Below, in pieces: positions 30,057-39,115 of a stretch of 64,000 nt of DNA. Source of the DNA: Vibrio chagasii (GTDB lineage Bacteria > Pseudomonadota > Gammaproteobacteria > Enterobacterales > Vibrionaceae); contig NZ_AP025465.1 in assembly GCF_024347355.1 (NCBI RefSeq), positions 372,001 through 436,000 of the forward strand, in the 5' to 3' direction. The position numbers were made by a program, and so were the translations under genes. The notes under the pieces are model-generated. The model did not search any database, had not been told where the DNA came from, and saw only the letters and a program-made list of their open reading frames with translations. The first letter of the stretch is position 1, and every line of letters starts with the position of its first letter.

Positions 30057-31604
30057 TTAAACTGTCGCGATTTTTTGCTGTTTCATTTCAGCAATGGTGT
30101 CTGCGCGTTGAATGCTATTGATAACGTGCAGTAGCGCCTGACCAGAAGCTTCAACGATATCTGTTGAAACGCCTGTGCCGTGGTACTTACGACCTTTATA
30201 GTTAGCAATGATGTCAGCTTGGCCTAAACCATCTTCACCTTCACCTTTCGCGGTTAGGTCGAACTTATCTAGTACGATTTCGTAGCCAGTTAAGCGGTAG
30301 ATACACTGGTATAGCGCGTCAACAGGACCGTTACCGACAGCGGCTTCGCACTTCTCTTCATCACCACATTGCAGCTTGATGCTGGTTGTAGACATTACAC
30401 TACCAGATTGTACGCTTAGGTAGTTAAGTTTGTAGAAGTCATCTTCGTCACGTAGATTCGCGAAGTGCATCAATGCTTCTAAGTCGTAATCGAAGACTTG
30501 ACCTTTACGGTCAGCAAGCTTCAAGAAGTCTTCGTACAATGAATCTAGGCTGTACTCGTTGTCTTTGTAACCCATTGCGTCCATATGGCTCTTAACAGCA
30601 GCACGACCACTACGGCTGGTTAGGTTCAACGCCTTGTTTTTCAAGCCAATAGACTCAGGAGTCATGATCTCGTAAGTATTTTTGTTCTTTAGCATGCCAT
30701 CTTGGTGGATACCTGAAGAGTGGCTGAATGCGTTAGCACCAACGATCGCTTTGTTGTCTTGAATTGGCATGTGGCAAAGCTGGCTCACCAATTTACTGGT
30801 GCGGTGGATCTCTTGATTATCTAGGCCGGTATGAACACCTAATAACTCTTGACGAGTTTTGATGATCATTGCGATCTCTTCTAAAGAACAGTTGCCCGCG
30901 CGTTCACCAATGCCGTTAATGGTACCTTCTACTTGGCGAGCACCAGCTTGTACCGCTGCGATTGAGTTAGCAACCGACATGCCTAAGTCATCGTGACAGT
31001 GAACTGAGATGATTGCTTGGTCGATGTTTGGTACGCGGTCAAATAGCGTTTTGATAATACCGCCAAACTCGTTAGGCACTGTGTAGCCCACTGTGTCTGG
31101 AATGTTGATAGTTTTCGCGCCTGCGTTGATGGCAGCTTCAACCATACGGCATAGATTATCGATAGGTGTACGGCCTGCATCTTCACAAGAAAATTCAACA
31201 TCGTCTGTGTAGTTACGTGCGTGTTTAACGGCTTTTACTGCCATCTCTACCACATCATCGTAGCTGCGACGCAATTTATCTTGAACGTGAACCGTCGATG
31301 TAGAAATAAAGGTGTGAATACGGAATTGCTCAGCCACTTTTAACGCTTCTGCTGCTGCATCGATATCTTTCGCTACAGCACGAGAAAGTGCACAGATACG
31401 GCTATCTTTGATGTTCTTTGCGATAGTTTGTACTGATTCAAAATCACCCGGAGATGATACTGGGAAGCCAGCTTCGATTACGTCCACACCCAGTCTTTCA
31501 AGTGCATAAGCAATTTGTAACTTCTCTTTTACTGTCAGGCTTGCAGCTAGAGCCTGCTCGCCGTCACGTAAAGTCGTATCAAAAATTATCACTTGATCGT
31601 TCAT
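30057..31604 (-). CDS. leuA: 2-isopropylmalate synthase LeuA
   Basis: The committed step of leucine synthesis, condensing acetyl-CoA with 2-ketoisovalerate. The 515-residue protein has the DRE-TIM barrel motif [11 protein letters not shown] (8-18), the metal-binding HCHDDLG segment, the GERAGNC motif and the C-terminal allosteric domain that senses leucine. It is the first enzyme gene of leuABCD and is preceded by AAGGAAG. The attenuator lies 82 bp upstream. Confidence 0.97.
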   Translation of the reverse strand: MNDQVIIFDTTLRDGEQALAASLTVKEKLQIAYALERLGVDVIEAGFPVSSPGDFESVQTIAKNIKDSRICALSRAVAKDIDAAAEALKVAEQFRIHTFISTSTVHVQDKLRRSYDDVVEMAVKAVKHARNYTDDVEFSCEDAGRTPIDNLCRMVEAAINAGAKTINIPDTVGYTVPNEFGGIIKTLFDRVPNIDQAIISVHCHDDLGMSVANSIAAVQAGARQVEGTINGIGERAGNCSLEEIAMIIKTRQELLGVHTGLDNQEIHRTSKLVSQLCHMPIQDNKAIVGANAFSHSSGIHQDGMLKNKNTYEIMTPESIGLKNKALNLTSRSGRAAVKSHMDAMGYKDNEYSLDSLYEDFLKLADRKGQVFDYDLEALMHFANLRDEDDFYKLNYLSVQSGSVMSTTSIKLQCGDEEKCEAAVGNGPVDALYQCIYRLTGYEIVLDKFDLTAKGEGEDGLGQADIIANYKGRKYHGTGVSTDIVEASGQALLHVINSIQRADTIAEMKQQKIATV

Positions 31605-31685
31605 GGGTGCTTCCTTATATCGATATTGTATCGATTGCTATCCAAATTATTATTGAGAATGATGTTCTTTTAAAAGTGCCAGTTA

Positions 31686-31750
31686 CAAAAAAACCCGCTC
31701 AGCGCGGGTTTTAATATTTGTGTAGTTCTTGACCCACAACTTACCCGCGC
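31686..31750 (-). promoter_or_regulatory. leu operon transcription attenuator
   Basis: The terminator stem AAAACCCGC / GCGGGTTTT with a five-base loop is followed by seven Us (31687-31712). Its 5' arm, extended as ACCCGCGC (31702-31709 on the plus strand), is perfectly complementary to GCGCGGGT at the end of the leader-peptide ORF (31743-31750). Ribosome stalling at the leader Leu codons would free the latter to form an antiterminator; completed translation would cover it and allow termination. Confidence 0.85.
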
Positions 31751-31803
31751 GATTGGTTCACGATAAGGAGAAGTTTCAGCAGTCGAGAAGAAGAAAAAAT
31801 CAT
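31741..31803 (-). CDS. leuL: leu operon leader peptide
   Basis: A 20-codon ORF, ATG at 31803 and TAA at 31741, containing the segment RLLKLLL encoded by CGA CTG CTG AAA CTT CTC CTT: five Leu codons in six. It lies between a good promoter and a rho-independent terminator ahead of leuA, exactly where a leucine attenuator needs it. The ribosome-binding site is weak (CGGA, 10-base spacing). It acts in cis as a sensor of charged tRNA-Leu. Confidence 0.85.
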   Translation of the reverse strand: MIFSSSRLLKLLLIVNQSRG

Positions 31804-31837
31804 TACACAAATATCCGTAAATAAACTGTTAACACCA

Positions 31838-31866
31838 TATGTACCGTAATTTATTCTGAGCGTCAA
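31838..31866 (-). promoter_or_regulatory. leu operon promoter
   Basis: On the minus strand TTGACG (31861-31866) and TACATA (31838-31843) are separated by 17 bp. The predicted start near 31831 gives a 28-nt leader before leuL. Confidence 0.75.
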
Positions 31867-32072
31867 ACAAGAAAATCCAATATCAGCATACATTAGCGGC
31901 GTTTTGGTTTGGTTTGTGCTGTTAGGGCTGTATTTATTGGTTTTATCATCTGCTTGGGGTTTTTAGGTTGGGCGGTTAGTTTATCGTTTGGCTTATGTGT
32001 AGGTTAAAACTTTGTAGTAAATCTTTTTAATGGAACGATTCACAAAAAAAATCACAAGCTCGTTTAAATTAA
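31867..32072. other. Intergenic region between leu promoter and tetR operators
   Basis: About 200 bp of AT-rich DNA between the divergent leu and tetR-MFP-RND operons. It may hold LeuO or H-NS sites, but I see no motif that I can assign. Confidence 0.3.
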
Positions 32073-32088
32073 TTAATCAATTGATTAA
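32073..32088. promoter_or_regulatory. Operator-like palindrome 1 of the tetR operon
   Basis: TTAATC-AATT-GATTAA, a perfect 16-bp palindrome. The same arms recur at 32136-32151. Centre-to-centre distance is 63 bp, about six helical turns. Confidence 0.65.
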
Positions 32089-32107
32089 ATAGTGAGTAAT
32101 TAATCTT

Positions 32108-32136
32108 CTGCCAGTGTATCGATTTATCCCTATAAT
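32108..32136 (+). promoter_or_regulatory. Promoter of the tetR-MFP-RND operon
   Basis: CTGCCA (32108-32113) and a consensus TATAAT (32131-32136) with a 17-bp spacer. The -10 box abuts palindrome 2, so a bound repressor would block it. Confidence 0.7.
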
Positions 32137-32151
32137 TAATCGTGTGATTAA
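32136..32151. promoter_or_regulatory. Operator-like palindrome 2 of the tetR operon
   Basis: TTAATC-GTGT-GATTAA, with the same arms and spacing as palindrome 1, immediately downstream of the -10 box and about 20 bp before the tetR start. Confidence 0.7.
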
Positions 32152-32172
32152 TTAGGTTAGTAGGTTTCAGTG

Positions 32173-32832
32173 ATGGCAGGGCGCAAAGCAGGACGACCGC
32201 AGCAGAATCTCGATGTCAGGCAGTTGCTTATTGAGCATGCTCGTGATCTGTTCGTTGTTCAACCGTATGACAAGGTATCTACTCGTTTAATTGCTGAACG
32301 AGCTGGTGTGAATATCGCGATGATTCGTTATTACTTTGGTAACAAAGCAGGGTTGTTTGAAGCAATGCTGCGTGAAACGTTGCGACCAATGCAGCTGCAG
32401 ATGCATAAGCTGGTAGCAGAGAGCAGCCACGAGAACTTTCTCGATTTAATGCGGACTTACTACAAAGAGATGGTCAAGGTTCCTAAGTTCCCTCGCTTAA
32501 TTGCCCAAGTGATGAATATGCCGCCTTCAGAGGTGCAGAGAGAACTGCTAGAGAAGGTCTTTCTCGATGTAACCAAACCCGCCCAAGATGTCATTTTTGA
32601 AAAGCTGATGGCACAAGGCGTTTTGCGTAAGGATATGGATCCTAAGCTCTGCCGCGTGTCGTATATAAGTTTGATGGTTTTTCCATTTATAGCACCTCCG
32701 CCTTTGCTGGCTATTCATGGCATCGAGCTTAATGAAGCCTTTCTCAACCGATTAATCGAACACAACATTCAACTGATGACGGAAGGCTTTATCAATGCAC
32801 CAAGCCCTTCATCTTTGCAGGAACCAAAATAA
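32173..32832 (+). CDS. TetR/AcrR-family transcriptional regulator
   Basis: A 219-residue regulator. The N-terminal helix-turn-helix covers about residues 14-58 (STRLIAERAGVNIAMIRYYFGNKAGLFEAML), and the C-terminal part is a ligand-sensing helical domain of the family. The ATG at 32173 follows an in-frame GTG at 32170. The stop overlaps the start of the membrane-fusion gene (TAATG), so it is the first gene of a regulator-adaptor-pump operon and probably represses it through the two palindromes upstream. Confidence 0.9.
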   Translation: MAGRKAGRPQQNLDVRQLLIEHARDLFVVQPYDKVSTRLIAERAGVNIAMIRYYFGNKAGLFEAMLRETLRPMQLQMHKLVAESSHENFLDLMRTYYKEMVKVPKFPRLIAQVMNMPPSEVQRELLEKVFLDVTKPAQDVIFEKLMAQGVLRKDMDPKLCRVSYISLMVFPFIAPPPLLAIHGIELNEAFLNRLIEHNIQLMTEGFINAPSPSSLQEPK

Positions 32833-34169
32833 TGAGAATAAATAAAAAGCTCCTTTTCTTCCCAGTCCTAGCCGTTGGTGTGATTGGTCTAGTGTTGGCG
32901 ATTAACTTGAAGCCAGATTTACCAACTAAGCCTGCCGGCGACAGGGCGCGCTTGGTTGAAACTGTCAGTTTAGAGAAGCAGATGATCGCGCCGTTGGCGG
33001 TTGGTTTTGGCAAAGTGGTACCTAAGGTTGAATGGAAAGCGATTGCCGAAGTAACAGGACAGATCGTTTATCGACACCCCGATCTTGAGAAAGGGCAAGT
33101 GATCCCTGCAGGAACTGAGGTGCTTAAGATCGATCCTTTGGATTACGAGTTGAAGTTGGTACAAGCCGAAGCGGATCTTAAATCGAGCCAGACCTCACTA
33201 GAGAAACTGAACCAAGAAGAACAGAACCTGAAACAGACACTGAAGATCGAAAAAAATCGTTTAGTGATCAGTAATAAAGAGCTACAACGTAAACAAGATC
33301 TACGTAAGAAAGGGCTGACCTCTCAGTCCGATGTCGATCTTCAACAGCAGAGTGCACTCTCCCAACAGAAGCTGGTGTTAGATATACAGAACCAAATCGC
33401 CTTAATGCCAGATGAAAAGCGTGTCGCACAAGCGGTGATTAAGGTCAATGTCTCTAAGGTCAAAGAAGCGCAACGCTCTTTGGATAAAACCACCATCACC
33501 TTGCCCAGACCGATGCGAGTCGCTCAGGTTGATATTGAACAGAACCAAGTAGTTAATCTGCAGCAAGAGATGTTCATTGCTCATGGAATTGACGTTATGG
33601 AGGTTGAGGCACAACTCTCTATTCACGATATGCAAACTTTAGCCTCAAGCTTTACTCAATTCCCTCGCGATGCTGCTGGCATCCCAAACCCATATCAAAC
33701 GCCAGCTAAGGCAAGCATTCAGTTGAACAGTGGCAGCTTAAATCTGACTTGGCCAGCCAAGGTTGCACGAATCAGTGAGACTGTGGATGAAAACCAAGCG
33801 ACAGCAGGCATCATCCTTGAAATCAATCAAGACTATTCTGCGCTTCAGCTAAACAGTGCCACGCCTTTGGTAAATGGTATGTTCGTCAAAGCGGAGATTG
33901 AAGGCTTAGCCAATCCAAGCTGGGTGGTACCCGAACGTGCTTTACATGGCGATAAGATCTATTTAATGGATGAGAATCAGCGCTTGAAGGTTGTGAATGT
34001 AGAAGTGCTTTACCGCCGAGATAACCAAGTGGTGATTCGTGGTGAATTACAGACGGGAGACAAACTGGTTCTCAACGACGTTCTGCCCGCTATTGAAGGC
34101 ATGCTGCTGAAAGAGTCTGGTTCAAATGGTGATGAACTTACCGCAGACAGTGACGGGAGCGCTTCATGA
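32832..34169 (+). CDS. RND efflux periplasmic adaptor (membrane fusion protein)
   Basis: A 445-residue protein with an N-terminal membrane anchor (LLFFPVLAVGVIGLVLAI, no lipobox cysteine), a lipoyl/barrel-sandwich domain (ATGQIVYRHPDLEKGQVIPAGTEVLKIDP region, about 75-105), a long coiled-coil hairpin rich in Q/L/K (about 108-220), then beta-barrel and membrane-proximal domains. It bridges the inner-membrane pump and an outer-membrane channel. It overlaps both neighbours by 1-4 bases. No TolC-like gene is present, so the channel must be encoded elsewhere. Confidence 0.9.
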   Translation: MRINKKLLFFPVLAVGVIGLVLAINLKPDLPTKPAGDRARLVETVSLEKQMIAPLAVGFGKVVPKVEWKAIAEVTGQIVYRHPDLEKGQVIPAGTEVLKIDPLDYELKLVQAEADLKSSQTSLEKLNQEEQNLKQTLKIEKNRLVISNKELQRKQDLRKKGLTSQSDVDLQQQSALSQQKLVLDIQNQIALMPDEKRVAQAVIKVNVSKVKEAQRSLDKTTITLPRPMRVAQVDIEQNQVVNLQQEMFIAHGIDVMEVEAQLSIHDMQTLASSFTQFPRDAAGIPNPYQTPAKASIQLNSGSLNLTWPAKVARISETVDENQATAGIILEINQDYSALQLNSATPLVNGMFVKAEIEGLANPSWVVPERALHGDKIYLMDENQRLKVVNVEVLYRRDNQVVIRGELQTGDKLVLNDVLPAIEGMLLKESGSNGDELTADSDGSAS

Positions 34170-37100
34170 TTAAGTTCTTCTCAAGACACCCAACCGCAGC
34201 CAACTTGTTGATGCTTGGGTTGTTGATATTGGGTTTGAGTTCGTTATCTACCATCAAACGCGAAACCTTCCCTGCTTACGATCCACCTTACATTATGGCT
34301 GCGATTGTTTATCCGGGGGCTTCTCCACAAGAGGTCGAAGAGAGCCTGTGTGTGCGAATGGAAGAAGCGGTCGATGGTTTAGCTAACATTGAAGAAACCC
34401 AATGTGAGGCGATAGAAGGCAGCGCTCGTCTAATTCTCAAGCTCAATGAGAAAGCGGATATCGGCCGAATGCTGGTGGATGTGCAAACTCAGATCAATTC
34501 GATCAACGATTTCCCTACTGAGATTGAATCACCTGTCGTACAAGAGCTGGATTGGAATGAGCCAGTCGTTGATATCGCGATTACTGCGGACACCTCGTGG
34601 CCGGATTTGAAGGCATACGCTGAAGATCTAAAACGCACTATGAAGCTCGATTACGATGTTTCACTGGTTGATGTTAGCGGATTCTCAGATCACCAATATC
34701 GCGTTGAGCTAGATACTCAAGCGATTCGCCAACTCGGTTTGAGTGTCGGTGATATTGCTGATCAAATTGGCCGTCAGAATGTGAAACTGCCGAGTGGTAA
34801 CGTTGAAACGCCAGACAAAAACTTCCTGATTCGCTTCGATGAAAGGCGCATTACGCCCGTAGAATTGGAAAGCATTGTAGTGGGTTCTGCGCCAAATGGC
34901 TCTGTGATCCGTTTACGAGATATTGCCAAGATCACTGACCGCTTTGAGCTCGATGAACAGAAGGTGTTGTTTGATGGTAAACCTTCTGCGCTGCTCAAGA
35001 TCAGCAAGAACAAAGAAGATGACGCACTGAGAATCAAAGAGCGTGTCACTCAGTTTGTCGAGGACCAGCGTGCAATTGCACCTGATGGCGTGACTCTGCA
35101 AATGACCAATGATCTCTCTTCTGTATTGTGGGATCGTCTGACCATGATGGTGCGTAATGGCTGGCAAGGTATTGTGCTGGTATTCGCAACCATGTGGCTA
35201 TTCTTCAGCTTACGTTATTCCTTTTGGGTTGCTGCAGGCCTGCCGGTAGCCTTTCTTGGCGGATTGTTCTTAATGGCCAATTTAGGACTGTCGATTAACA
35301 TTATGTCACTGGTCGGTTTGTTGATGGCGATCGGTATTATGATGGATGACGCCATCGTGATCGCCGAGTCGATAGCCTCCCACCTCGATCGGGGACAAAA
35401 TGTCGATGACGCGGTGTATAACGGTGTTAAGAAAGTGCTTCCCGGCGTGTTGTCTTCCTTCTTAACCACAGTGTGTATCTTCGGTAGCTTGTTATTTCTT
35501 GATGGGGAAATGGGCGCGGTACTCAAGGCCGTTCCTCAGGTGCTGATTTTGGTGCTGTCGTTGAGCTTGATCGAAGCTTTCTTAATTCTGCCGAATCACT
35601 TGTCGCATTCGTTACACAAAGAGAAAAACGATAAGCCAGCGCTGCGCTTCAAAACTGTGTTGCTAGAGAAATTTGAGAACTTTCGTAATACCACCTTGAT
35701 GAATATGGTCGAGAAAGTGGTGACCTTCCGCTATGCCTTTATGGGCGGAGTGTTGACCTTGCTGCTCCTATCGATCTCCTTGATTGCTGGTGGTGTTGTC
35801 AAATTCCAGCCATTCCCAGAGCTTGATGGTGATATTGCTGAGGCTCGTATCATTCTTCCTCCGGGGGCATCACTGTCTCAAACTGAGAGAGTGGTCGATA
35901 AGATTGTGGCTTCTGCTGAGCGTTTGAATGAGCAGTGGAGCGAAGAAGTTGAAGAGGGCAACACGCTAGTCGAACATATCACCAGCCAGTTTAACGCTAA
36001 TGCCGATGCCAACGAATCTGGCCCGCACTTGGCTACCGTGCGCTTAGACCTTCGTGGTGCTGAGAGTCGTAATACGGTGATCGATGATTTTATCGATGCG
36101 TGGCGAGAGGATATTGGTGAACTCGCAGACCCAATCTCGTTGGTTTTCAAGCAACCAACCATGGGGCCAGGTGGACGAGCGATTGAGATCCGTGCCAAGC
36201 ATGATGACCTTAATGCATTGAAAGCTGCTTCTCTGGATATTCAAGCTTATCTGAATGAGTTTGATGGTGTTCATGGTGTGCTTGATGACATGCGCATGGG
36301 TAAAGAAGAGATCTTGGTTAAGCTGCGCCCAGGCGCTGAAACCTACAATGTGAACGGGCAGATGATTGCCTCTCAATTGCGCGCGGCCTTCTTTGGCCAG
36401 ACAGCGGACGAGATTCAAATCGGTGTTGAGAATATCTCGATAGAGGTGCGTCTTGATAAAGAGCAAGCGGGTGACATTCAACAGCTTGCTAACTTCCCAA
36501 TCATTACCGCGGACGGCAGCCAAATTCCGTTAGCTACGCTGGCGACGCTCGATTTCCAGCGTAATTATGTACGTATTCAACGTATTGATGGACTGAGGAC
36601 TATTAGTATCTTTGGTGATATTGATAATAAGAAAGCGAGCTCTTCAGCGATCTTGGCTCAGTTCCAAAAAGATGAAGCGCCTAAACTCATTCAGAAGTAC
36701 CCAGGCTTACGTTTTGATTTCGAAGGGGAAGCGAAGGATGCTGCCAAGACGGGCGCCTCGATGGGCAAAGGCTTCTTGCTCGGTCTGTTTGGTGTGTTTG
36801 CGATTCTGAGTTATCAATTCAGAAGCTATTTAGAGCCTGTAGTTGTGATGCTCGCGATTCCATTAGCCTTTATCGGAGTTGTAGTTGGTCACTGGGTGCT
36901 TGGCCACTCGTTAAGTATGCCAAGTATGATGGGCTTTGTGTCGCTTGCAGGGATTGTAGTTAACGACTCTATCTTACTCGTTCAATACATTCGTCATCAC
37001 GTTGATGAAGGAGATAGCGTGCATGACTCGGTGGTGAAAGCGAGTCGTGAGCGTTTCCGTGCCGTGTTCTTAACCTCGATGACGACGGCAGCTGGTTTAT

Positions 37101-37273
37101 TGCCTTTGCTCACCGAAACCAGTTTACAGGCTCAGGTTATTCAGCCTTTGGTTATCTCGATCGTATTTGGCATCTTTGCTTCAACCCTGCTGGTGCTGTT
37201 TATGATCCCTGCGGCTTACGCAATCTTGGCTGACTTCGGTTTAGTGAAAAAGCACGAGCCCCTTTCGCTATAG
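34166..37273 (+). CDS. RND-superfamily efflux pump permease
   Basis: A 1035-residue inner-membrane pump with the 12-TM RND layout: TM1 near 10-30, a large periplasmic loop, TM2-6 (about 330-460), TM7 near 525, a second periplasmic loop and TM8-12 (about 855-1025). The proton-relay aspartates are seen in GIMMDDAIVIAES of TM4, and TM10/11 has VNDSILLVQYI. Sequence resembles the AcrB/MexB-like HAE1 group or its uncharacterised relatives more than metal (CusA) pumps, but the substrate is not readable. Start overlaps the adaptor gene by four bases. Confidence 0.93.
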   Translation: MIKFFSRHPTAANLLMLGLLILGLSSLSTIKRETFPAYDPPYIMAAIVYPGASPQEVEESLCVRMEEAVDGLANIEETQCEAIEGSARLILKLNEKADIGRMLVDVQTQINSINDFPTEIESPVVQELDWNEPVVDIAITADTSWPDLKAYAEDLKRTMKLDYDVSLVDVSGFSDHQYRVELDTQAIRQLGLSVGDIADQIGRQNVKLPSGNVETPDKNFLIRFDERRITPVELESIVVGSAPNGSVIRLRDIAKITDRFELDEQKVLFDGKPSALLKISKNKEDDALRIKERVTQFVEDQRAIAPDGVTLQMTNDLSSVLWDRLTMMVRNGWQGIVLVFATMWLFFSLRYSFWVAAGLPVAFLGGLFLMANLGLSINIMSLVGLLMAIGIMMDDAIVIAESIASHLDRGQNVDDAVYNGVKKVLPGVLSSFLTTVCIFGSLLFLDGEMGAVLKAVPQVLILVLSLSLIEAFLILPNHLSHSLHKEKNDKPALRFKTVLLEKFENFRNTTLMNMVEKVVTFRYAFMGGVLTLLLLSISLIAGGVVKFQPFPELDGDIAEARIILPPGASLSQTERVVDKIVASAERLNEQWSEEVEEGNTLVEHITSQFNANADANESGPHLATVRLDLRGAESRNTVIDDFIDAWREDIGELADPISLVFKQPTMGPGGRAIEIRAKHDDLNALKAASLDIQAYLNEFDGVHGVLDDMRMGKEEILVKLRPGAETYNVNGQMIASQLRAAFFGQTADEIQIGVENISIEVRLDKEQAGDIQQLANFPIITADGSQIPLATLATLDFQRNYVRIQRIDGLRTISIFGDIDNKKASSSAILAQFQKDEAPKLIQKYPGLRFDFEGEAKDAAKTGASMGKGFLLGLFGVFAILSYQFRSYLEPVVVMLAIPLAFIGVVVGHWVLGHSLSMPSMMGFVSLAGIVVNDSILLVQYIRHHVDEGDSVHDSVVKASRERFRAVFLTSMTTAAGLLPLLTETSLQAQVIQPLVISIVFGIFASTLLVLFMIPAAYAILADFGLVKKHEPLSL

Positions 37274-37301
37274 AGTTTTAAGTCAGAAATTAGAAATGAA
37301 T

Positions 37302-37332
37302 AATAAAGCGGCCTAGGGTCGCTTTATTTTTA
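37302..37332 (+). terminator. Terminator after the RND operon
   Basis: Stem AATAAAGCGGCC / GGTCGCTTTATT (one G-U pair) with a TAG loop, followed by Ts. Confidence 0.85.
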
Positions 37333-37355
37333 TATGAGGTGAATGAGCCTCTGAT

Positions 37356-37383
37356 ACGGTTGAATCATCGGCTTCTCAACCGT
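37356..37383. repeat. Inverted repeat upstream of the PAP2 gene
   Basis: ACGGTTGA / TCAACCGT, 8-bp arms with a 12-base spacer, just upstream of the Pho-box-like site. Function unknown. Confidence 0.5.
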
Positions 37384-37410
37384 GGAAAATTTCATTTTAG
37401 TTCATTCAAA

Positions 37411-37428
37411 ACGTCACTTAACTGTCAT
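37411..37428 (+). promoter_or_regulatory. Pho-box-like site upstream of the PAP2 gene
   Basis: ACGTCAC-TTAA-CTGTCAT has the PhoB box architecture: two 7-bp direct repeats separated by four AT-rich bases. The second repeat is a perfect CTGTCAT and the first matches about five of seven. A weak -10 (CATAAG, 37437-37442) follows, and the start codon is 52 bp downstream. Confidence 0.55.
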
Positions 37429-37480
37429 TTGTTGGGCATAAGTTGACCCTTAACTGAATAAGGATTGTTAAGGAGAACGT

Positions 37481-38005
37481 ATGCGTACTATCGAACCTAT
37501 TGTCCGCTGGGATGTGGCATTTTCTGTTTTCTGTTTAAAGAACCGTTTTAGTGGCCAACATGCGACGTTGAGTAAGGCGGTCTCTCATACGGGGGATGGT
37601 CACCTCTATATATTGATTGCTTTGATTGCATTGCTCGCCGATAGCAAAACAGGCAGTGATTTTCTGTTGGTGGGCTTAACTGCCTTCGCGATTGAGCTGC
37701 CAATCTATTGGCTTGCTAAAAATACTCTAAAGCGCCGTCGACCAGCCGAATTTTCCTCTTTGCTTCACTCTCATATTGTCCCATCAGATAAGTACAGCCT
37801 GCCATCTGGGCATGCCGCTGCTGCTTTTGTTATGGCGACATTAATCGGGCATTTCTATCCGAGCTTACATCTCTTTAGTTTGACTTGGGCTGCAGCGATT
37901 GCTGGATCTCGAATATTACTCGGCGTGCACTTTTTAACGGACGTACTCATTGGTGCTGCTTTGGGCATAGCTTGTACCAGCCTTGCTATTAGCTTCATTC
38001 TTTAA
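37481..38005 (+). CDS. PAP2-superfamily membrane phosphatase
   Basis: A 174-residue integral membrane protein with all three acid-phosphatase motifs: KNTLKRRRP (K-x6-RP), PSGHA, and SRILLGVHFLTD (SR-x5-H-x3-D). Such enzymes dephosphorylate phosphatidate, phosphatidylglycerol phosphate or undecaprenyl pyrophosphate; the substrate cannot be decided from sequence. AAGGAGA precedes the start. A glycosyltransferase gene follows after 54 bp on the same strand. The Pho-box-like site suggests induction by phosphate starvation. Confidence 0.9.
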   Translation: MRTIEPIVRWDVAFSVFCLKNRFSGQHATLSKAVSHTGDGHLYILIALIALLADSKTGSDFLLVGLTAFAIELPIYWLAKNTLKRRRPAEFSSLLHSHIVPSDKYSLPSGHAAAAFVMATLIGHFYPSLHLFSLTWAAAIAGSRILLGVHFLTDVLIGAALGIACTSLAISFIL

Positions 38006-38059
38006 TTATCGAATGACCACATCACCAAGCGCTAAACCAGCGAATCGAAAGGAAGTTTC

Positions 38060-39115
38060 ATGAAAATTTTATACGGCGTACAAGGCACTGGAAATGGTCA
38101 TATTGCTCGTGCAAGGGCAATGGCTGTCGCGTTTCGTCAACAAAACATCGATGTTGATTTTCTCTTTTCAGGCCGAGAAGCAAGCAAGTACTTTTCGATG
38201 GAAGAGTTTGGCAACTACCAAGTTCGTAACGGCTTAACCTTTTATAGTGAACAAGGGCAGGTCAAATATGGAAAGACATTCATTAAGAATAATATCTGGC
38301 GCTTTCTTAATGAGGTTAAACAGATGGACCTTACACCCTATGACTTGGTGCTCAATGACTTTGAACCTGTGACAGCTTGGGCAGCCAAAAGGCAGGGAGT
38401 CCCTTGTATCGGAATCAGTCACCAGAATGCGTTTCGTTATGATGTTCCTAAAGAAGGGGGAAACTGGATTGAGCATTCTGTGATTCAACACTTTGCTCCG
38501 ACAGAGCACTCTATCGGTTTGCACTGGTATCATTTTGAGCAGCCTATACTTCCGCCTATTGTTCACACCTTAGTTCACAACGAGCAGACTCAAGCGCCAC
38601 AGGATTTCACTTTGGTCTATTTGCCGTTTGAGGATCTGGAAGCGATTTCAGAGCTATTAATGAAGTTTGTTTCGCACAGTTTTGTCTGTTATCACCCAAA
38701 TGTGATAGAGCATAGCCAAGTCGAAAACATTACCTTTAAACCACTCAGTCATGCGGGTTTCCAATTCGACCTAAATCAGTGCTCTGGTGTGGTGGCTAAT
38801 GGTGGGTTTGAACTGCCATCTGAAGCGCTTACTCTGGGCAAGAAGCTACTGCTTAAACCACTTGATGGACAGTTTGAACAACAGAGCAATGTGGCCACAC
38901 TTGAAGCGCTTGGATTAGCTCAAACTATGAGCTTTCTTGATCCGGCGATCTTGCGTAGTTGGCTCAACGAAAAACAGGCTGAAGTTGTCTCTTATCCAGA
39001 TGTCGCTAGTGCGCTTGTTGAGTGGGTTTTAGCCGGGAATTGGGCCAATCAAGATGACCTAAGAAAACAGCTTTGGGAGAAGGTGGACTTTCCGAGCTAC
39101 GCATCGCTTACCTAA
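38060..39115 (+). CDS. MJ1255/VC2487-family GT-B glycosyltransferase
   Basis: A 351-residue protein resembling MurG and diacylglycerol glycosyltransferases. The N-terminal glycine loop is GVQGTGNGHIARARA (6-20), like the lipid-acceptor loop of MurG. The C-terminal donor-binding segment VVANGGFELPSEALTLGKKLLLKPLDGQFEQ matches the glycosyltransferase pattern with a trailing D..FEQ. The family is named from V. cholerae VC2487; its products are not established. AAAGGAAG precedes the start. It probably forms an operon with the PAP2 gene. Confidence 0.85.
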   Translation: MKILYGVQGTGNGHIARARAMAVAFRQQNIDVDFLFSGREASKYFSMEEFGNYQVRNGLTFYSEQGQVKYGKTFIKNNIWRFLNEVKQMDLTPYDLVLNDFEPVTAWAAKRQGVPCIGISHQNAFRYDVPKEGGNWIEHSVIQHFAPTEHSIGLHWYHFEQPILPPIVHTLVHNEQTQAPQDFTLVYLPFEDLEAISELLMKFVSHSFVCYHPNVIEHSQVENITFKPLSHAGFQFDLNQCSGVVANGGFELPSEALTLGKKLLLKPLDGQFEQQSNVATLEALGLAQTMSFLDPAILRSWLNEKQAEVVSYPDVASALVEWVLAGNWANQDDLRKQLWEKVDFPSYASLT

